A stretch of 64,000 bases of DNA from Ipomoea triloba (GCF_003576645.1 NC_044927.1:16124760-16188759); one strand, 5' to 3'; shown: positions 44,782 through 54,820, counted from the stretch's first letter. Program-made: numbers and translations. The notes: generated from the sequence alone by a model not told the origin.

Positions 44782-46464
44782 CTATCCTTCGAAGCACACA
44801 GATTTTGGGACCTTACCAAGCGTCCCGTGAACCTTTGCTTCAAGGAATGTCCTAAGATGGGAAACATCCTTGAATACCCACAAGAATAAAGGAAGAATAA
44901 CATGCATGATTGGAAAAATTTTTGCATCAAACACCCTCCTTAACTCTTCTAGGATGGTGTCAACTTCCTTTTCTTTTTCCTCTCTTCTCCCCTTAAAGAT
45001 TTTCTCATTTGTTTCAAACCATATCTCCTCACTCCCTTCCTCAATTTCGAGTGTGGTCAACTCTCTCCACTCAACTCTCTCCTTAAAATTAAGCATGAAA
45101 GGCCTATTATTTCCCACCATCTCTTCCTCACACTCCTTCTGTTCATCACTCCACTCTATTTGATTAGAAAAATCACTCATGCTCTCACACGAATAGAATG
45201 AAGCATCATCCCCCTCACTCATCAACTCACTTTCACCCAAGACAAAGGATTCATCTTCCAAAAAGTTAAAGCAATCATAATCATTAGCAAACAAGATAGA
45301 ATCCTTAAAATCATTAATCAATATATCAAAATTTTCCATGGAATCATCCTCCCGAAATTTAAAGCAATCATAATCACACGTAATGGAAATATTAATGCGA
45401 AGGGAGTCATCCACATACATGTCAAGGGTGTTTTCAAAACGAGCACAAGGATTTTCAAGCATATTAGCACAAGAAAGATTAGGAATTTTACCATATTTCG
45501 GCTCTTCTTCTTCCCATACTACTTCGATGTTCTCATCCTCACTCTCCATCTCTACCTCCTTTTGATTTTCCAATTCGAAAATTGGAACTTCTTCAAGTAC
45601 CGGGACATAACAATCTTCTACTTCTTCAAAACTCTCCTCTTCCTTAGCATTTTGCGCGTTTTCGTCCTCTTGTACAATCCTTGGATGGGCTTCCAAAGTG
45701 GAAATGTCATCTATGATGGTGGAGTTGGCTCGGGACCCATTCATTTTCATAAGCTCCTCCATCATGGACAACATCTTTGTTTCAACCTCTTCTAATGGAA
45801 GTCCTTCTTTTTGGAGGGTAGCGAGATAATCTTTCAATTCGCTTTTGATTTTGACTTTTAGATTAGCCGTATCCTCCTTGGCCATCTTCGCAAATGTTTC
45901 TATTTTTGCTTTTAGAATTTCAATTTCGTCGGTGGCCGGTGGGATATAATCGCAAGGATTTGTATGGGTATTATGTGGGAAAGAGGATGGTGTTTCAAAG
46001 GAATAGGTAGTATTGTTTTCTAGATGAATTTGTGATGGAGGTGGGTAGTAGGTGTTTAATTGGGAAGTAGGGAATAAATTTGACTCGGGAGTATAGCTTG
46101 GGTCAAGTTGTTTCATTATTTGCACAAGCTTACTCTCTATGTTTCGAGATATGTCCTTAGAGCTTAATGAGTAAATTTCTTGAAAATTGGGTGATTGTGG
46201 AGGGTAAGTTTCTTGGAAAAGTGGAGGTAGTGTTTCATATGGATGTGGGTGATGATTGGGTGTATGAAATGGATAGTGATATGGAGGTGGTAGATGGTGA
46301 TGTGGAAATGGGTAAGGGTATGGTGGTGGGTAGTGGTATGTTGGTGGAGGGTAAGTATAGGTGGAATGGGAGTAATAGGGATATGGTTGGGGTTGAGGAT
46401 TTGTATAGTATTGTCCTCCATGGTGTGGGTAACCATGGGGATTCAGTTTAGCTCTTATTGGCAA
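44782..46464 (-). CDS. Uncharacterised 560-codon ORF in the gag position of the Athila-like element
   Basis: Open from a TTG-containing frame at 46464 (an in-frame TGA is two codons upstream and there is no ATG near the start; the first Met is about residue 117) to a stop at 44782. A splice-acceptor-like GCTTTGTGCAG lies at about 46495-46505, so a spliced start is possible. The first 130 residues are rich in Pro, Tyr and His (HGYPHHGGQYYTN, YPPPTYHYPPPYPYPF). A charged helical segment follows (about 190-255, KAKIETFAKMAKEDTANLKV), then a long strongly acidic part (EEEESFEEVED-like, VVWEEEEPKYG), and a hydrophobic C-terminal stretch (FPIMHVILPLFLWVF, about 520). No zinc knuckle, protease or other known domain. 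It is intact while nearby ORFs are broken, suggesting recent function or recent insertion. Not a recognised gag. Confidence 0.7.
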   Translation of the reverse strand: MPIRAKLNPHGYPHHGGQYYTNPQPQPYPYYSHSTYTYPPPTYHYPPPYPYPFPHHHLPPPYHYPFHTPNHHPHPYETLPPLFQETYPPQSPNFQEIYSLSSKDISRNIESKLVQIMKQLDPSYTPESNLFPTSQLNTYYPPPSQIHLENNTTYSFETPSSFPHNTHTNPCDYIPPATDEIEILKAKIETFAKMAKEDTANLKVKIKSELKDYLATLQKEGLPLEEVETKMLSMMEELMKMNGSRANSTIIDDISTLEAHPRIVQEDENAQNAKEEESFEEVEDCYVPVLEEVPIFELENQKEVEMESEDENIEVVWEEEEPKYGKIPNLSCANMLENPCARFENTLDMYVDDSLRINISITCDYDCFKFREDDSMENFDILINDFKDSILFANDYDCFNFLEDESFVLGESELMSEGDDASFYSCESMSDFSNQIEWSDEQKECEEEMVGNNRPFMLNFKERVEWRELTTLEIEEGSEEIWFETNEKIFKGRREEKEKEVDTILEELRRVFDAKIFPIMHVILPLFLWVFKDVSHLRTFLEAKVHGTLGKVPKSVCFEG

Positions 46465-46693
46465 GCTTCAAATGATTTGATTAGAGAAAAATTCCTGCAC
46501 AAAGCTTAGCCAACAACAAATATTTGCAACTAAAAGTAGTTGCAAGTGAGCACAAGATATGTTCAAGATAAATAAGCTCACTTCTCTAAACATATAACAA
46601 AAACAAGAAAATAAAACAAACAAAAAGAAAGCAATTCAAGAACTCTTAAAATTCTACTTCAAAGATGTCAACACAATTCGAAACTGTTTGCCA
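46465..46693 (-). other. Leader of the Athila-like element
   Basis: AT-rich leader between the primer-binding site and the ORF. It contains the splice-acceptor-like TTTGTGCAG near 46495-46505 (minus strand). No ORF of note. Confidence 0.5.
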
Positions 46694-46711
46694 TCCCCGG
46701 CAACGGCGCCA
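46694..46711 (-). other. Primer-binding site, tRNA-Asp
   Basis: Minus strand TGGCGCCGTTGCCGGGGA, 18 bases, complementary to the 3' end of plant tRNA-Asp(GUC) (known sequence ..TCCCCGGCAACGGCGCCA). It starts four bases from the LTR end. This primer choice is typical of Athila/Tat-lineage gypsy elements and supports the classification. Confidence 0.93.
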
Positions 46712-46715
46712 TTTT

Positions 46716-47454
46716 TGATGTTGTGTGTATTGCAATGAGGGTGAATGTGGATGTGGAAGGTGATAAAACGAAGAGTCAAGACTCCCCGAGTGTCGTGTCT
46801 CTCAAGGATGGTGAATGAGAACCGAATAGGTGTGTTGGCATCTAAGAGGTTGAAGGAAAAGAGTTACGAGATTTGCTAAGGGTTGGATTCATTTGTAGGA
46901 GAGGGGAAGGTTGGTAGTGGTTATGTAAAATAAATAAAAAGGAGGAGATCGGGGCCTTAGGCTTCTCTATGTGGTCTATCTTTGGATGGGTTTGCGAGCA
47001 CGAGATGTGGAATAGACTAGGGAGTTCGTGGCACTTTACCAAGTGGCGTCACACTTTGGACTCCCACATCCTCATTTGGTTAGGGAATTTCATCGAACAC
47101 TTTGTCTACCACTCCTCTCGGATCTTGTCCTTTCGGACTAAGAGCGGAGATGTGGGTGAGTTAGACTCGTGAGTGGCCGCTATCGCGCACACACTCACTT
47201 CCTTTGGGTTTGCTACCTAATGTGGCCACAAAAGGCACAAAGCTTGAAGAACATCATCCACACAAGTTCATCATCCAACAACAAAGCAACTCACAATTCA
47301 AATAGCAATAATATTAAACATCCACATAGATCTACTCTATCATACTAAAGAAACAAGAAAAAGAAAGGAAATCTCAAAGAAACAAGTATTGAATTAGAAA
47401 TTGGAGAGAATAGTTACCACCCTTAGAAAGGCGATCTTTACAATCTTGATCTTG
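46716..47454 (-). repeat. 5' LTR of the Athila-like element, truncated
   Basis: 739 bp matching the first part of the 3' LTR (32019 onwards) but without its three tandem duplications. Identity ends at ATCTTGATCTTG (47454). About 500-550 bases of LTR, including the whole U3 with promoter and GC-rich block, are missing, and Copia RT sequence follows directly. The element could not start its own transcription from this LTR. Confidence 0.9.
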
Positions 47455-48644
47455 TTCCCAATAAGATCCGACTCTTGTAGGAAGAAGTATATGTTGAACA
47501 ACCACCGGGTTTTATTTCTAAAATTGGATCAGATAAAGTCTATAAGCTTAAGAAGGCTCTATATGGTTTGAAACAAGCACCAAGGGCGTGGTATGATACC
47601 TTATCATGCTTCCTTATAAGTTGTTGTTTTACAAAAGGACAAGTGGATAAAACTCTATTCAGAATCAAGGATGGATATCACATCTTATTGGTTCAAATTT
47701 ATGTGGATGATATCATCTTCAGAAGTACCGATTCAGATCTCTGTGAGAAATTCTCTAAACTCATGCAAAGAAAGTTTGAGATGAGCATGATGGGAGAATT
47801 AAACTATTTTCTTAGTTTACAAGTTAAGCAAGAACGTGAAGGCATCTTTATCAATCAAGCCAAGTACACTAATGATCTCATCAAGAAGTTTGGAGTTGAT
47901 GGGAAGTCCTCGATCAAATTCCTATGAACACTTCGTTACGAATGGATATTGATAATGAAGGAAAGGAAGTAGACTAGACAAAGTATAGAGGAATTATCGG
48001 CTCCTTCTTATATTTGACTATCAGTAGACCGGATATATCTTTTGCAGTAGGTGTCTGCGCTCGTTTTCAAGCGAATCCTAAGGAAAGTCATCTAAGTGCT
48101 GCTAAAAAGATACTAAGATATCTTAAAGGAACTCAAAGTGTGGGACTTTGGTATCTGAAGCATGGGAGTCTTCGACCTTGTTGGCTATTCAGATGCAGAC
48201 TTCGCTGGTTGTAAAATTGATAGAAAAAGTACATCCGGGACATGCTAGTTCTTAGGGCGAAGGCTTGTCTCTTGGTTCAGCAAAAAGCAAAATTCTATTG
48301 CCACAAGCACTACTGAAGCCGAATACATAGCCGCGGGAAGCTGTTGTGCACAAATATTGTGGATGGTGCAACAATTGAAGGATTATGGAGTCTTAGCTCA
48401 AGATGTGAGCATTCTCTGTGACAATACAAGTGCTATTGCCATTACTGAAAATCATGTGCTACACTCGGGGACTAAACACATTGATATCAAATATCACTTT
48501 ATCCGAGACAATGTTGAGAAAAAGGATATCAAGCTTGAATATGTGAATACCGAAGACCAACTTTCCGATATTCTTAAAAAACTGCTCACAGAGACAAGAT
48601 TCTCTGCCTTACGCCATGAGCTCGGAATGATAGAGATAAATTAG
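47455..48644 (+). pseudogene. Copia reverse transcriptase (second half) and RNase H
   Basis: Starts in the middle of [18 protein letters not shown] and [17 protein letters not shown] (from 47481), and the catalytic [11 protein letters not shown] is intact. Next come [13 protein letters not shown], then after stops ISRPDISFAVGVCARFQANP and ILRYLKGT. RNase H follows with a frameshift near 48170, TTEAEYIAAG, then LCDNTSAIAI and HIDIKYHFIRD, ending GMIEIN at 48644. The stops at 47478 (L*EE), 47975 (VD*TKY) and near 48245 stand where families have Gln, i.e. CAG to TAG. The N-terminal half of RT is missing, lost with the LTR end of the Athila-like element. Confidence 0.92.
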
Positions 48645-48801
48645 CAAGCAAACGAATGAATGCTTACAAAACTGAAGGGACGTTTTGTTTATTGCGTGAA
48701 GCATTAAAAACAACCATAAATTCAGAGATCACGGATTCACATTAAAGATAAGATCAAACGTTTTGGATGTTAGCACCTTGAATGGTCTTTTCAGATTCAA
48801 T
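48645..48801 (+). other. Copia, spacer between pol and accessory ORF 1
   Basis: About 150 bases without coding potential between the pol stop and the promoter-like sequence. No LTR or polypurine tract is found here, so the element continues. Confidence 0.5.
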
Positions 48802-48838
48802 CCAACCAATCAGAATGAACCAAATCTCCCTATAAATA
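48802..48838 (+). promoter_or_regulatory. Promoter-like CCAAT and TATA boxes before accessory ORF 1
   Basis: CCAATCAG at 48806-48813 and TATAAATAG at 48831-48839, spaced as in plant core promoters, 68-76 bases before the ATG at 48907. Directly before the ATG, a pyrimidine-rich tract ends TTTTGTAG|GT (48896-48906), which also resembles a 3' splice site. Either an own transcript or a spliced message could express the ORF. Confidence 0.55.
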
Positions 48839-48906
48839 GATCACGGCTAAGAAAGGATGAAGTACCCCTAACTTCTCCTCTTTGTGTCGTCTTCTATTTT
48901 GTAGGT

Positions 48907-51012
48907 ATGGATAAAGGCAAAGGCAAGAAGGCTAGGTCTGAAGACAAGCCAGCAAAGAAGAGGTTCTCGTTTCGACTGATGTTGAAAGAGGGAGACAAAA
49001 AGCTCAACAAACTAAGGGAAGAAAAGGGTCAGCTCCTTGAAGGAGATAACTCCAATCTGCCCCTTGAGCTGTCGGATTCTGACTCAGATAACATCCCGAT
49101 CCAGCCAACCCTCTCTGTTCCGGGTTTTCACTCAGCCGGACTTTCTCCACCTGACGAGGAACCTTACTTGCCTTGATGTTGTATGTATTGCGGTGAGGTG
49201 TGAATGTGAAGGTGGAATGTGATAAAACGAAGAGTCAAGACTCCCCGAGTGTCGTGTCTCTCAAGGATGGCGAATGGGAACCGAATTTATGTTGGCATTT
49301 ATGAGGTTGAAAGGTAAGAGTTGCAAGAATCGTAGGGAGAGGTTTTGTTCATGGGTGGTTGTGTAAGGTTTGAAGGTAAAATAAGATAGAAAATACAAAA
49401 GGTAAAAGAAGGGGATGCATGCTGATGCTAAGCCAAATGATTGATTATCGTAGGTAGCTTGGAATTGGGTTTCGGGATTGAATTAGGAAGTCACGGTATT
49501 GGTACCGAGTGGCGTCACACTCAGACTCTCAATCCTCATTCGGTTGAGGCATTTTATCGAACACCTAGCCTACCACTCCTCTCGGATCTCGTCCTTTCGG
49601 ACTAAGAGCGGAGATATAGATGAGTTGGGCTCGTGAGAGTCCGCTATCGCGCACTCTCTAACTTCCACTCGGTTCACTAACTATCCCGACCGGAAATAGA
49701 AGCAAAGTTTGAACAACATCATCCATACAAACATCAATCATACTCCCACAATACTCAAGATCATAAGATAAAATCTAAGCATCAATTAACAGGTTAACAA
49801 GGGCACACACACCCAAACTACACTACTCTAGCATATAAGGCATTAATAACAACAAAATAAACAAGGCAAGAATATAAAAGATCAAACTTTATAATAAGAG
49901 AAGTATGTTACCTAAAGAAAGCTTTGAATCTACATCATCTTCTTCATATCCTAATCTACTCTATTCTAAGGAGGAGTATTTGTCTTCTTCCCCAAAGGGG
50001 AAGAATTGAGAAAAGAAAACTAGATCTAAAGATTATTGGGTGCCTCCTCTCCCTCAAGGTCTTGGAATAATGAGCTTTATATAGTAGGAACAAAATAGGG
50101 GCAAGATAGACATTTTTCCCGCAGCTGAATTTAGGGCTGCCACAGAGCTCTCGACGCGTCGAGCCTTGAAGAAATCTTCCGCGATCACTTCACACGCATG
50201 GTGGAGGGCGTGGGGAGCTACTGGAAATATTCCACGCCCATCCACATGCGTGTGAGGCTGCGTGGGAGGCTCCTGCTTCATGGCTTCTTCATTTTCTGCT
50301 CAGTTCTGGCCTTAAGTCGTCCTTTTGGCTGTAGAATAGCTTAAAAACATCTTCCATACTCTCGTTAGAAGTTTTGGTCTCATCTGAGTCTAAATGCATG
50401 AAATCCTTATAAAACGGGTAATAAACTATACAATTCTAGCCCGTAAATGACCCTTAAAACAGACTATTCTTGGTGCTTATCAGGCCTGATCAAGATCTTG
50501 TACCACGACGCACTCCACCACACTCCAATATCTCCACTGGTGAAAAAACGAATGAAATTGAGCAATGGTATGAGGAAAATCTTCCTGGAACTTTCTCACC
50601 ACCTCCTAGACAAGACAACAAACCTAGGCGTTCTCCGTCTCTTACTAGTGATGAAGGATGGAATGACATCCAGCGTTGGTATCAACAGAATAATGCTCCA
50701 CCACAAGGACGAAACCAACCTCGACCAGATGACTTCGACGAGGACTATCTCCGCTACCTTGAAGAGATACTTGAACCTAATGAAGTGCCTGATCAGTCCT
50801 CGGTTCAAGAGAACAAGCCGGGATATGGCCCTATGCCTCCCTCTTGGGATCACGAGGTGAGGGAGTGGCGTCGCTTCCATGAAGATTTAGCCCTGAGCGC
50901 AAGACCTGTTCAAAGCCCTCCGACTCCAGAGAGCAGTCAAGGCCAAAGCCTGATGTCTACCGCTAACAGTAGGCACGCTAAGGCAAAGGGAAAGGGCAAG
51001 GCGAGGAAGTAA
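48907..51012 (+). pseudogene. Copia accessory ORF 1, 263 codons, split in frame by a solo LTR
   Basis: ATG at 48907; 89 codons to 49173, then a solo LTR, then 174 codons from 50488 to a TAA at 51010-51012. Removing the LTR and one target copy restores one continuous frame (..EEPYLP then DQDLVP..). Both ends are strongly basic (MDKGKGKKARSEDKPAKKR; AKAKGKGKARK), suggesting nuclear or nucleic-acid association. The middle is acidic and Pro-rich, with three variants of a motif like xIxxWYxxN (EIEQWYEENLPG, DIQRWYQQNNAP, EVREWRRFHED). No known domain recognised. It lies between pol and the envelope-like ORF and has its own promoter-like and poly(A)-like signals. Apart from the LTR it has no stop or frameshift, unlike all other Copia ORFs here. 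Confidence 0.6.
49174..50482 (-). mobile_element. Solo LTR of family C inside accessory ORF 1
   Basis: 1309 bp, TGATGTTGTATG to GGTGCTTATCA, flanked by TGCCT (49169-49173) and GGCCT (50483-50487), a 5-bp duplication with one mismatch. It contains the family's GC-rich block at about 50160-50270 and a minus-strand TATA at about 50072-50082. The break of the host ORF is exactly at the duplication. Confidence 0.92.
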
Positions 51013-51052
51013 GTTTGACTCCTCGGGATGGAAGTAGGGCACGGTTGGGTGT

Positions 51053-51140
51053 TGCAATAAAAAGTTATCTTTTGTGATCTAATGCTTGTAACTGGTCGCT
51101 ATCAATGGATCCTTGCAATAAAAAGTTATCTTTTGTGATT
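51053..51140 (+). terminator. Poly(A)-like signals after accessory ORF 1, duplicated
   Basis: AATAAA at 51056-51061 and again at 51117-51122, both inside a 27-base direct repeat (TTGCAATAAAAAGTTATC.. at 51053 and 51114). It lies 45-110 bases after the ORF stop, the normal distance for a plant 3' untranslated region. Whether it is used is unknown. Confidence 0.45.
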
Positions 51141-51804
51141 CCTGTTCTTGTCTTACACTAAGATACCATATCACGAATCGTAAGTAAGTATATCGCATAA
51201 AAATAGGTATCTTGCACGAAGTATTGCAACCGAAGACTGTGAAGCCAGTAAACAGATTAATCTTGACATATAATAAAGATTCAAGATTATCAACCGAATC
51301 CTTGTCAACCGAATGATAAAATATTGGCGCATGGAAGGATTCAGGGTTATCAACCGAATTCTTATTTACCGAATCCTTACCGACCGGATCATTCAAGATG
51401 ATTGCAAGACTTGGTGCACAAGGATCACTCAGGCATCTCAATTAAGTTGCTGATATGCACAGTTACCGACCGTTTATGCTTATGAACGTGGGATCGTGAG
51501 GGAGCACGTGTCAGCTTCTTATTCGCTGATGATATTTGAGCATGCGCTCCACCATCCTTGAACTGACGAACCGTCAGAAATGAAAGGACGTGTTTTAAAT
51601 GAAAAGATAGTGTAATGAGTACACTCTCTCTCCGCATTAATTTCCACTATCACAAAGTGGGAGAAGTGGTCTTTGAAGTACAAACCGGGATATACGAAAC
51701 CTTACCATTTTTGCCCCTCTTTAAGGGCATTTAAGGACTTTTGTCGCATATACTTAAATATAGCCTGAATTTACCATGGTAACCCGATCTGACATTTGTT
51801 GTAA
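51141..51804 (+). other. Copia, spacer between the accessory ORFs
   Basis: No coding sequence. Short direct repeats around 51270-51390 (phrases TATCAACCGAAT, ACCGAATCCTTACC). The right part grades into the promoter-like region before the envelope-like ORF. Confidence 0.5.
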
Positions 51805-51812
51805 TATATAAT
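51805..51812 (+). promoter_or_regulatory. TATA box-like sequence before the envelope-like ORF
   Basis: TATATAAT at 51805-51812, followed by a CT-rich leader (CCCCTCCCTCTTCAC) and ACCCTAAAACC. The ATG is at 51917, 105 bases downstream. The arrangement looks like a plant gene promoter with a short leader; no splice acceptor is evident here. Confidence 0.5.
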
Positions 51813-51916
51813 CCCCTCCCTCTTCACTTTTTCTTACTTTTACCTTCACAACTTCACTGTCTCTCCAAAACCCTAAAACCACCCCCAAAGTCAAAAACCC
51901 CGTTCTTAAACATCAA

Positions 51917-54482
51917 ATGGCGTCAAGTTCATCATCTGAAACCTCAAGTTCATCATCAGAAAATGCTCCTGGCTCTCATCAACCTGCTCTTAAACCAGCA
52001 TCCCCTCCACCCGCAAAGAACCAACCGCCAAAAGAACTACCCTTTATCCCTCCACGGATTATCTCCCGTCCATGTGAAGATTGAAACATCATCAACTTCT
52101 TCCTGCACCGTCTTCCTGGACAAGATTCCAAAAACAGCATGGTCAAAGCAGGATTTATTCTTGACGTTGAAGGCTTTCTCTCAAAGGTGATTGACAAAGA
52201 TTTTGGGAAGAAAGTGGTCCAATGTCTCAAATATAGTAATCTCTACAACTTTGCAACTCTCAAACATAATGCATGGTACCCTCTTGATGTTGCTCAGTTT
52301 TATATTAATGCTACGCTTCATAACGACAATGGGATTGATGAGATTCGGTCAGTGGTTCATGGAACCAATGTGACTATTACTCATGAAGATGTACGACGTG
52401 TTTTTGATTTTCCCACATATGGTGCTGATTATCATCAAGACTGTTCAGGCAAGGAATTCAGCCGAAAACGTATGTGGAAGAAAATGAAAGGGTACTCTCA
52501 ATCATCAACAATGCCATCTTCTTTAAAGAAGAAAATGTTGAAACTGGATTATGAGTTCGTCATTGACATACTCAACAGAGTTATTGAAAGTAAACAGTCA
52601 GGCACGGATGAAATCACTGAGAAGAAAATGAAGATGCTATGCTCTCTCTTGGATACATACCTAGTTGATTGGTCAAGAGTCATATTTGACTTTCTAAGAG
52701 ATAACGTCAAAACCGGGATTCACGAGACCTCTAGATGGATTATCAAAGTGCTAGGTTACGGTTTTGTGATCGGAGCAATCTTGAAGGATAAGAAAGTAAA
52801 GCTTCGCACTGGAAATAGGACACATAGAACTCATTTCTACATGGGTTCAAATCCACCGAATTACAACAAACGGAAGGGAGAGGAGATTGAGGCCGCCAAA
52901 GTAAAAGCAAGAAGAAAGATTCTAAATCTCACAAAGTTTCTGCTGAAAAAAGAAAAAGTTGAAGTCTCAAAAACTCAAGATTTGGACCCATCTAACAGTC
53001 CGGTAAAGAAGAAAAGGAAAGAGTCATTAAAAAGAAAAGTGTCAAAACAAGCTGAATCCTCTCACAGATCCGAGTCCTCATCTGACGAGGACAAGCCAAA
53101 GGAAATGAAAGTTGAATCAAAAAAGAGAAAGGCTAAGCAGATCAAACGGTCGAAAAAGAAAATCAAGAGAGATCAGCAAGAAGAAGTGTTGAAGGAAAAG
53201 AAGGTAGAATCAACTGCTATTTTACCAACAGTGGAGGAACATGGCCGAACTCTAAGAGACGAAAGAACAAGAGTTCTCCCACCTCCTTTAGACTTCAGCC
53301 GAGGAGATAGTGATGAGGATGATCAATTGCCTCTCATTAGAAGCCGAGGAGTTCTCCCACCTCCTTTATGAAGCCAAAGTCTTCACCTTCTAAACCATCT
53401 GAATCAGAGGCAACAGTTTAGCCAGGACAATCTTCCGAACCCTTGGAGATTGAGCCTGTGGTCACTGAGGCTCCTATGACTGAATTGCAAAATCTTGCCG
53501 TCGTTGTGCATCAAACTCCGAATGAATCAGATTCCGACTCTACATAGATAGAGGAAGACTCTGAGGGGGAAGGCGTTGGCATTCCTCGACTAGCTTATCG
53601 TCCTATACCTGAGGCCATACAAAGACAGGTTAGGGAAAGATTACATCCTCAAATAGCCGAACTAATGCTTGCAATTTATGATGCTCACTACCAAGCCTTA
53701 GTATATCGACCATATGCTTCTACTATTCGCATTGAGGAACTTCCTTCTGAAGAAAATCAATCTCAAGAACCTGAGCTATCACAATCTGAGATGACTCGTC
53801 AAGTTAACGCTGATGCTATCTTGGCTCAGCACTTGGCTTATGAGGATTCATCTGTTGATCCTTAGTTATGACGAGACACTCCTAAACATGCCTTCTCACG
53901 AAGCCATTCTGTGACGAGTACTTGCAAGAGTCTACAATTGGCAAGAATGGAGGATGTCAAGCATCCGAGTCATTGCCAGAACCATAAGTGAAATGGCTGA
54001 TGAAGAAGAATGGGCTTTAGACTGGATGGGTACAAGGTATGTTTTCGATGCCACAAGGCCTGAGGAGATTGAACGTGTATTTGCTGAGAAACTTCAGGGA
54101 CGAACGACTCGGTTTGGGAAAACTGTGGACTTGAACGTTGGCTATCGAACCCCTCGAGAACGTCAAATGATCGAAGATATGAAGATAGCTAAGATTCACA
54201 ACATTTCCCGAGCACAAACTGAGATAAGAGATCTCCGACCACATATAGGGCCGAGTCATCGATCCGAAGGTGCAGAAGATGACAAAGAATCAGATCTGAA
54301 TTCCGATGATAAGTGTGGAAATGATTCAGATAACAAGGATGATGGTGATGATGATGACAATGATGATCCTTCTGGAAACATCATCCCTCCTTCTTTAGAA
54401 GCTGTACAGAAGAATGACTCTGATAAGCCATCAAAGTCTTCAAGCTCTCATAATTCGGGTGACAAAAATGATGGTAGAGAAG
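51917..54482 (+). pseudogene. Copia envelope-position ORF with plant transposon-protein domain, decayed
   Basis: ATG at 51917 (MASSSSSETSSSSSEN). The frame is interrupted by a TGA at 52082-52084, then open to 53369. The core (about 52139-52700) shows WYPLDVAQFYINATLHND, VVHGTNVTITHEDVRRVFDF and DYEFVIDILNRV, resembling the 'putative plant transposon protein' domain (PF20167-type) that recurs in envelope-position ORFs of Sireviruses. A highly basic Lys/Arg-rich stretch follows. Near 53270-53368 a short segment (GTTCTCCCACCTCC) is duplicated and the frame shifts; stops at 53419 and 53545 follow in the new frame, then more sequence to 53865. A last segment (53954 on) is acidic, with Asp/Ser runs, and is cut at 54483 by a gypsy LTR. 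No clear membrane segments. Confidence 0.65.
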
Positions 54483-54812
54483 TGTAATACCCCGCATTTC
54501 CCTACTACTATTTTAAATATAAATGTTTAAAATAAGGGGATTATTTTATGATTTTAAATATAATTATTTCCTAATGGGCTTAGGAATAATACGTTTTATA
54601 CAAGCTATTATTATTGAGTTACCAAATTTACCTTAGCCCACTATATCTATAGATATATTTCATATCATATGATATTATAGGGCTATGGACCCAAAGAATT
54701 ATTCTAAACTAAATTATAAGTATGATATAACTATTCTTGACCCAACTAGCCTATTCCAGATTGTATAACCTTTCCATAAATGACCAAGCCCAAAATGGAA
54801 GCTTACCCTAGC

Positions 54813-54820
54813 TATAAATA
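54813..54820 (+). promoter_or_regulatory. TATA box of the family E LTR
   Basis: TATAAATA about 330 bases into the LTR, with CT-rich leader sequence from about 54867. It matches the expected U3-R layout. Confidence 0.6.

Larger units (their letters stand above)
32019..47454 (-). mobile_element. Non-autonomous Athila-like LTR retrotransposon in Copia pol
   Basis: It reads right to left: 5' LTR (47454-46716, start lost), tRNA-Asp primer site (46711-46694), a 560-codon ORF (46464-44782), a conserved hairpin, an ATHILA-ORF1-like ORF (43583-42331), the hairpin again, non-coding sequence with a family B solo LTR, a polypurine-like AAGTGTGGAAACTT (33419-33432) and 3' LTR (33418-32019). No protease, RT or integrase is present, so it depends on a related autonomous element. 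The right end is deleted together with part of Copia RT. The coordinates include about 3.9 kb of probable assembly duplication. Confidence 0.85.
4155..54482 (+). mobile_element. Host Copia retrotransposon (SIRE-type), fragmented by nested insertions
   Basis: Pieces in one orientation and in the expected order are: LTR sequence (4155-4845, 10878-11227), start of gag (11228-11334), rest of gag (28465-30679), protease-integrase (30707-32018), end of reverse transcriptase and RNase H (47455-48644), accessory ORF 1 (48907-51012) and envelope-like ORF (51917-54482). Each gap is occupied by a recognisable insertion. The long gag with coiled coil and CCHC knuckle, and ORFs placed after pol, fit the Sirevirus lineage. 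All coding parts carry stops or frameshifts, so the element is dead. Its 3' LTR is not in the window, so its own target duplication cannot be tested. Confidence 0.75.

Noticed and set aside
46164..46509. ORFs on the other strand or frames over the Pro/Tyr-rich region
   Set aside because: Shadows of the low-complexity N-terminus of the 560-codon ORF.
52139..53371. Envelope-like ORF as a host gene starting at 52139
   Set aside because: The same frame is open upstream to an ATG at 51917 apart from one TGA, and the context (after pol, RT and RNase H of the same Copia) makes it an element gene.
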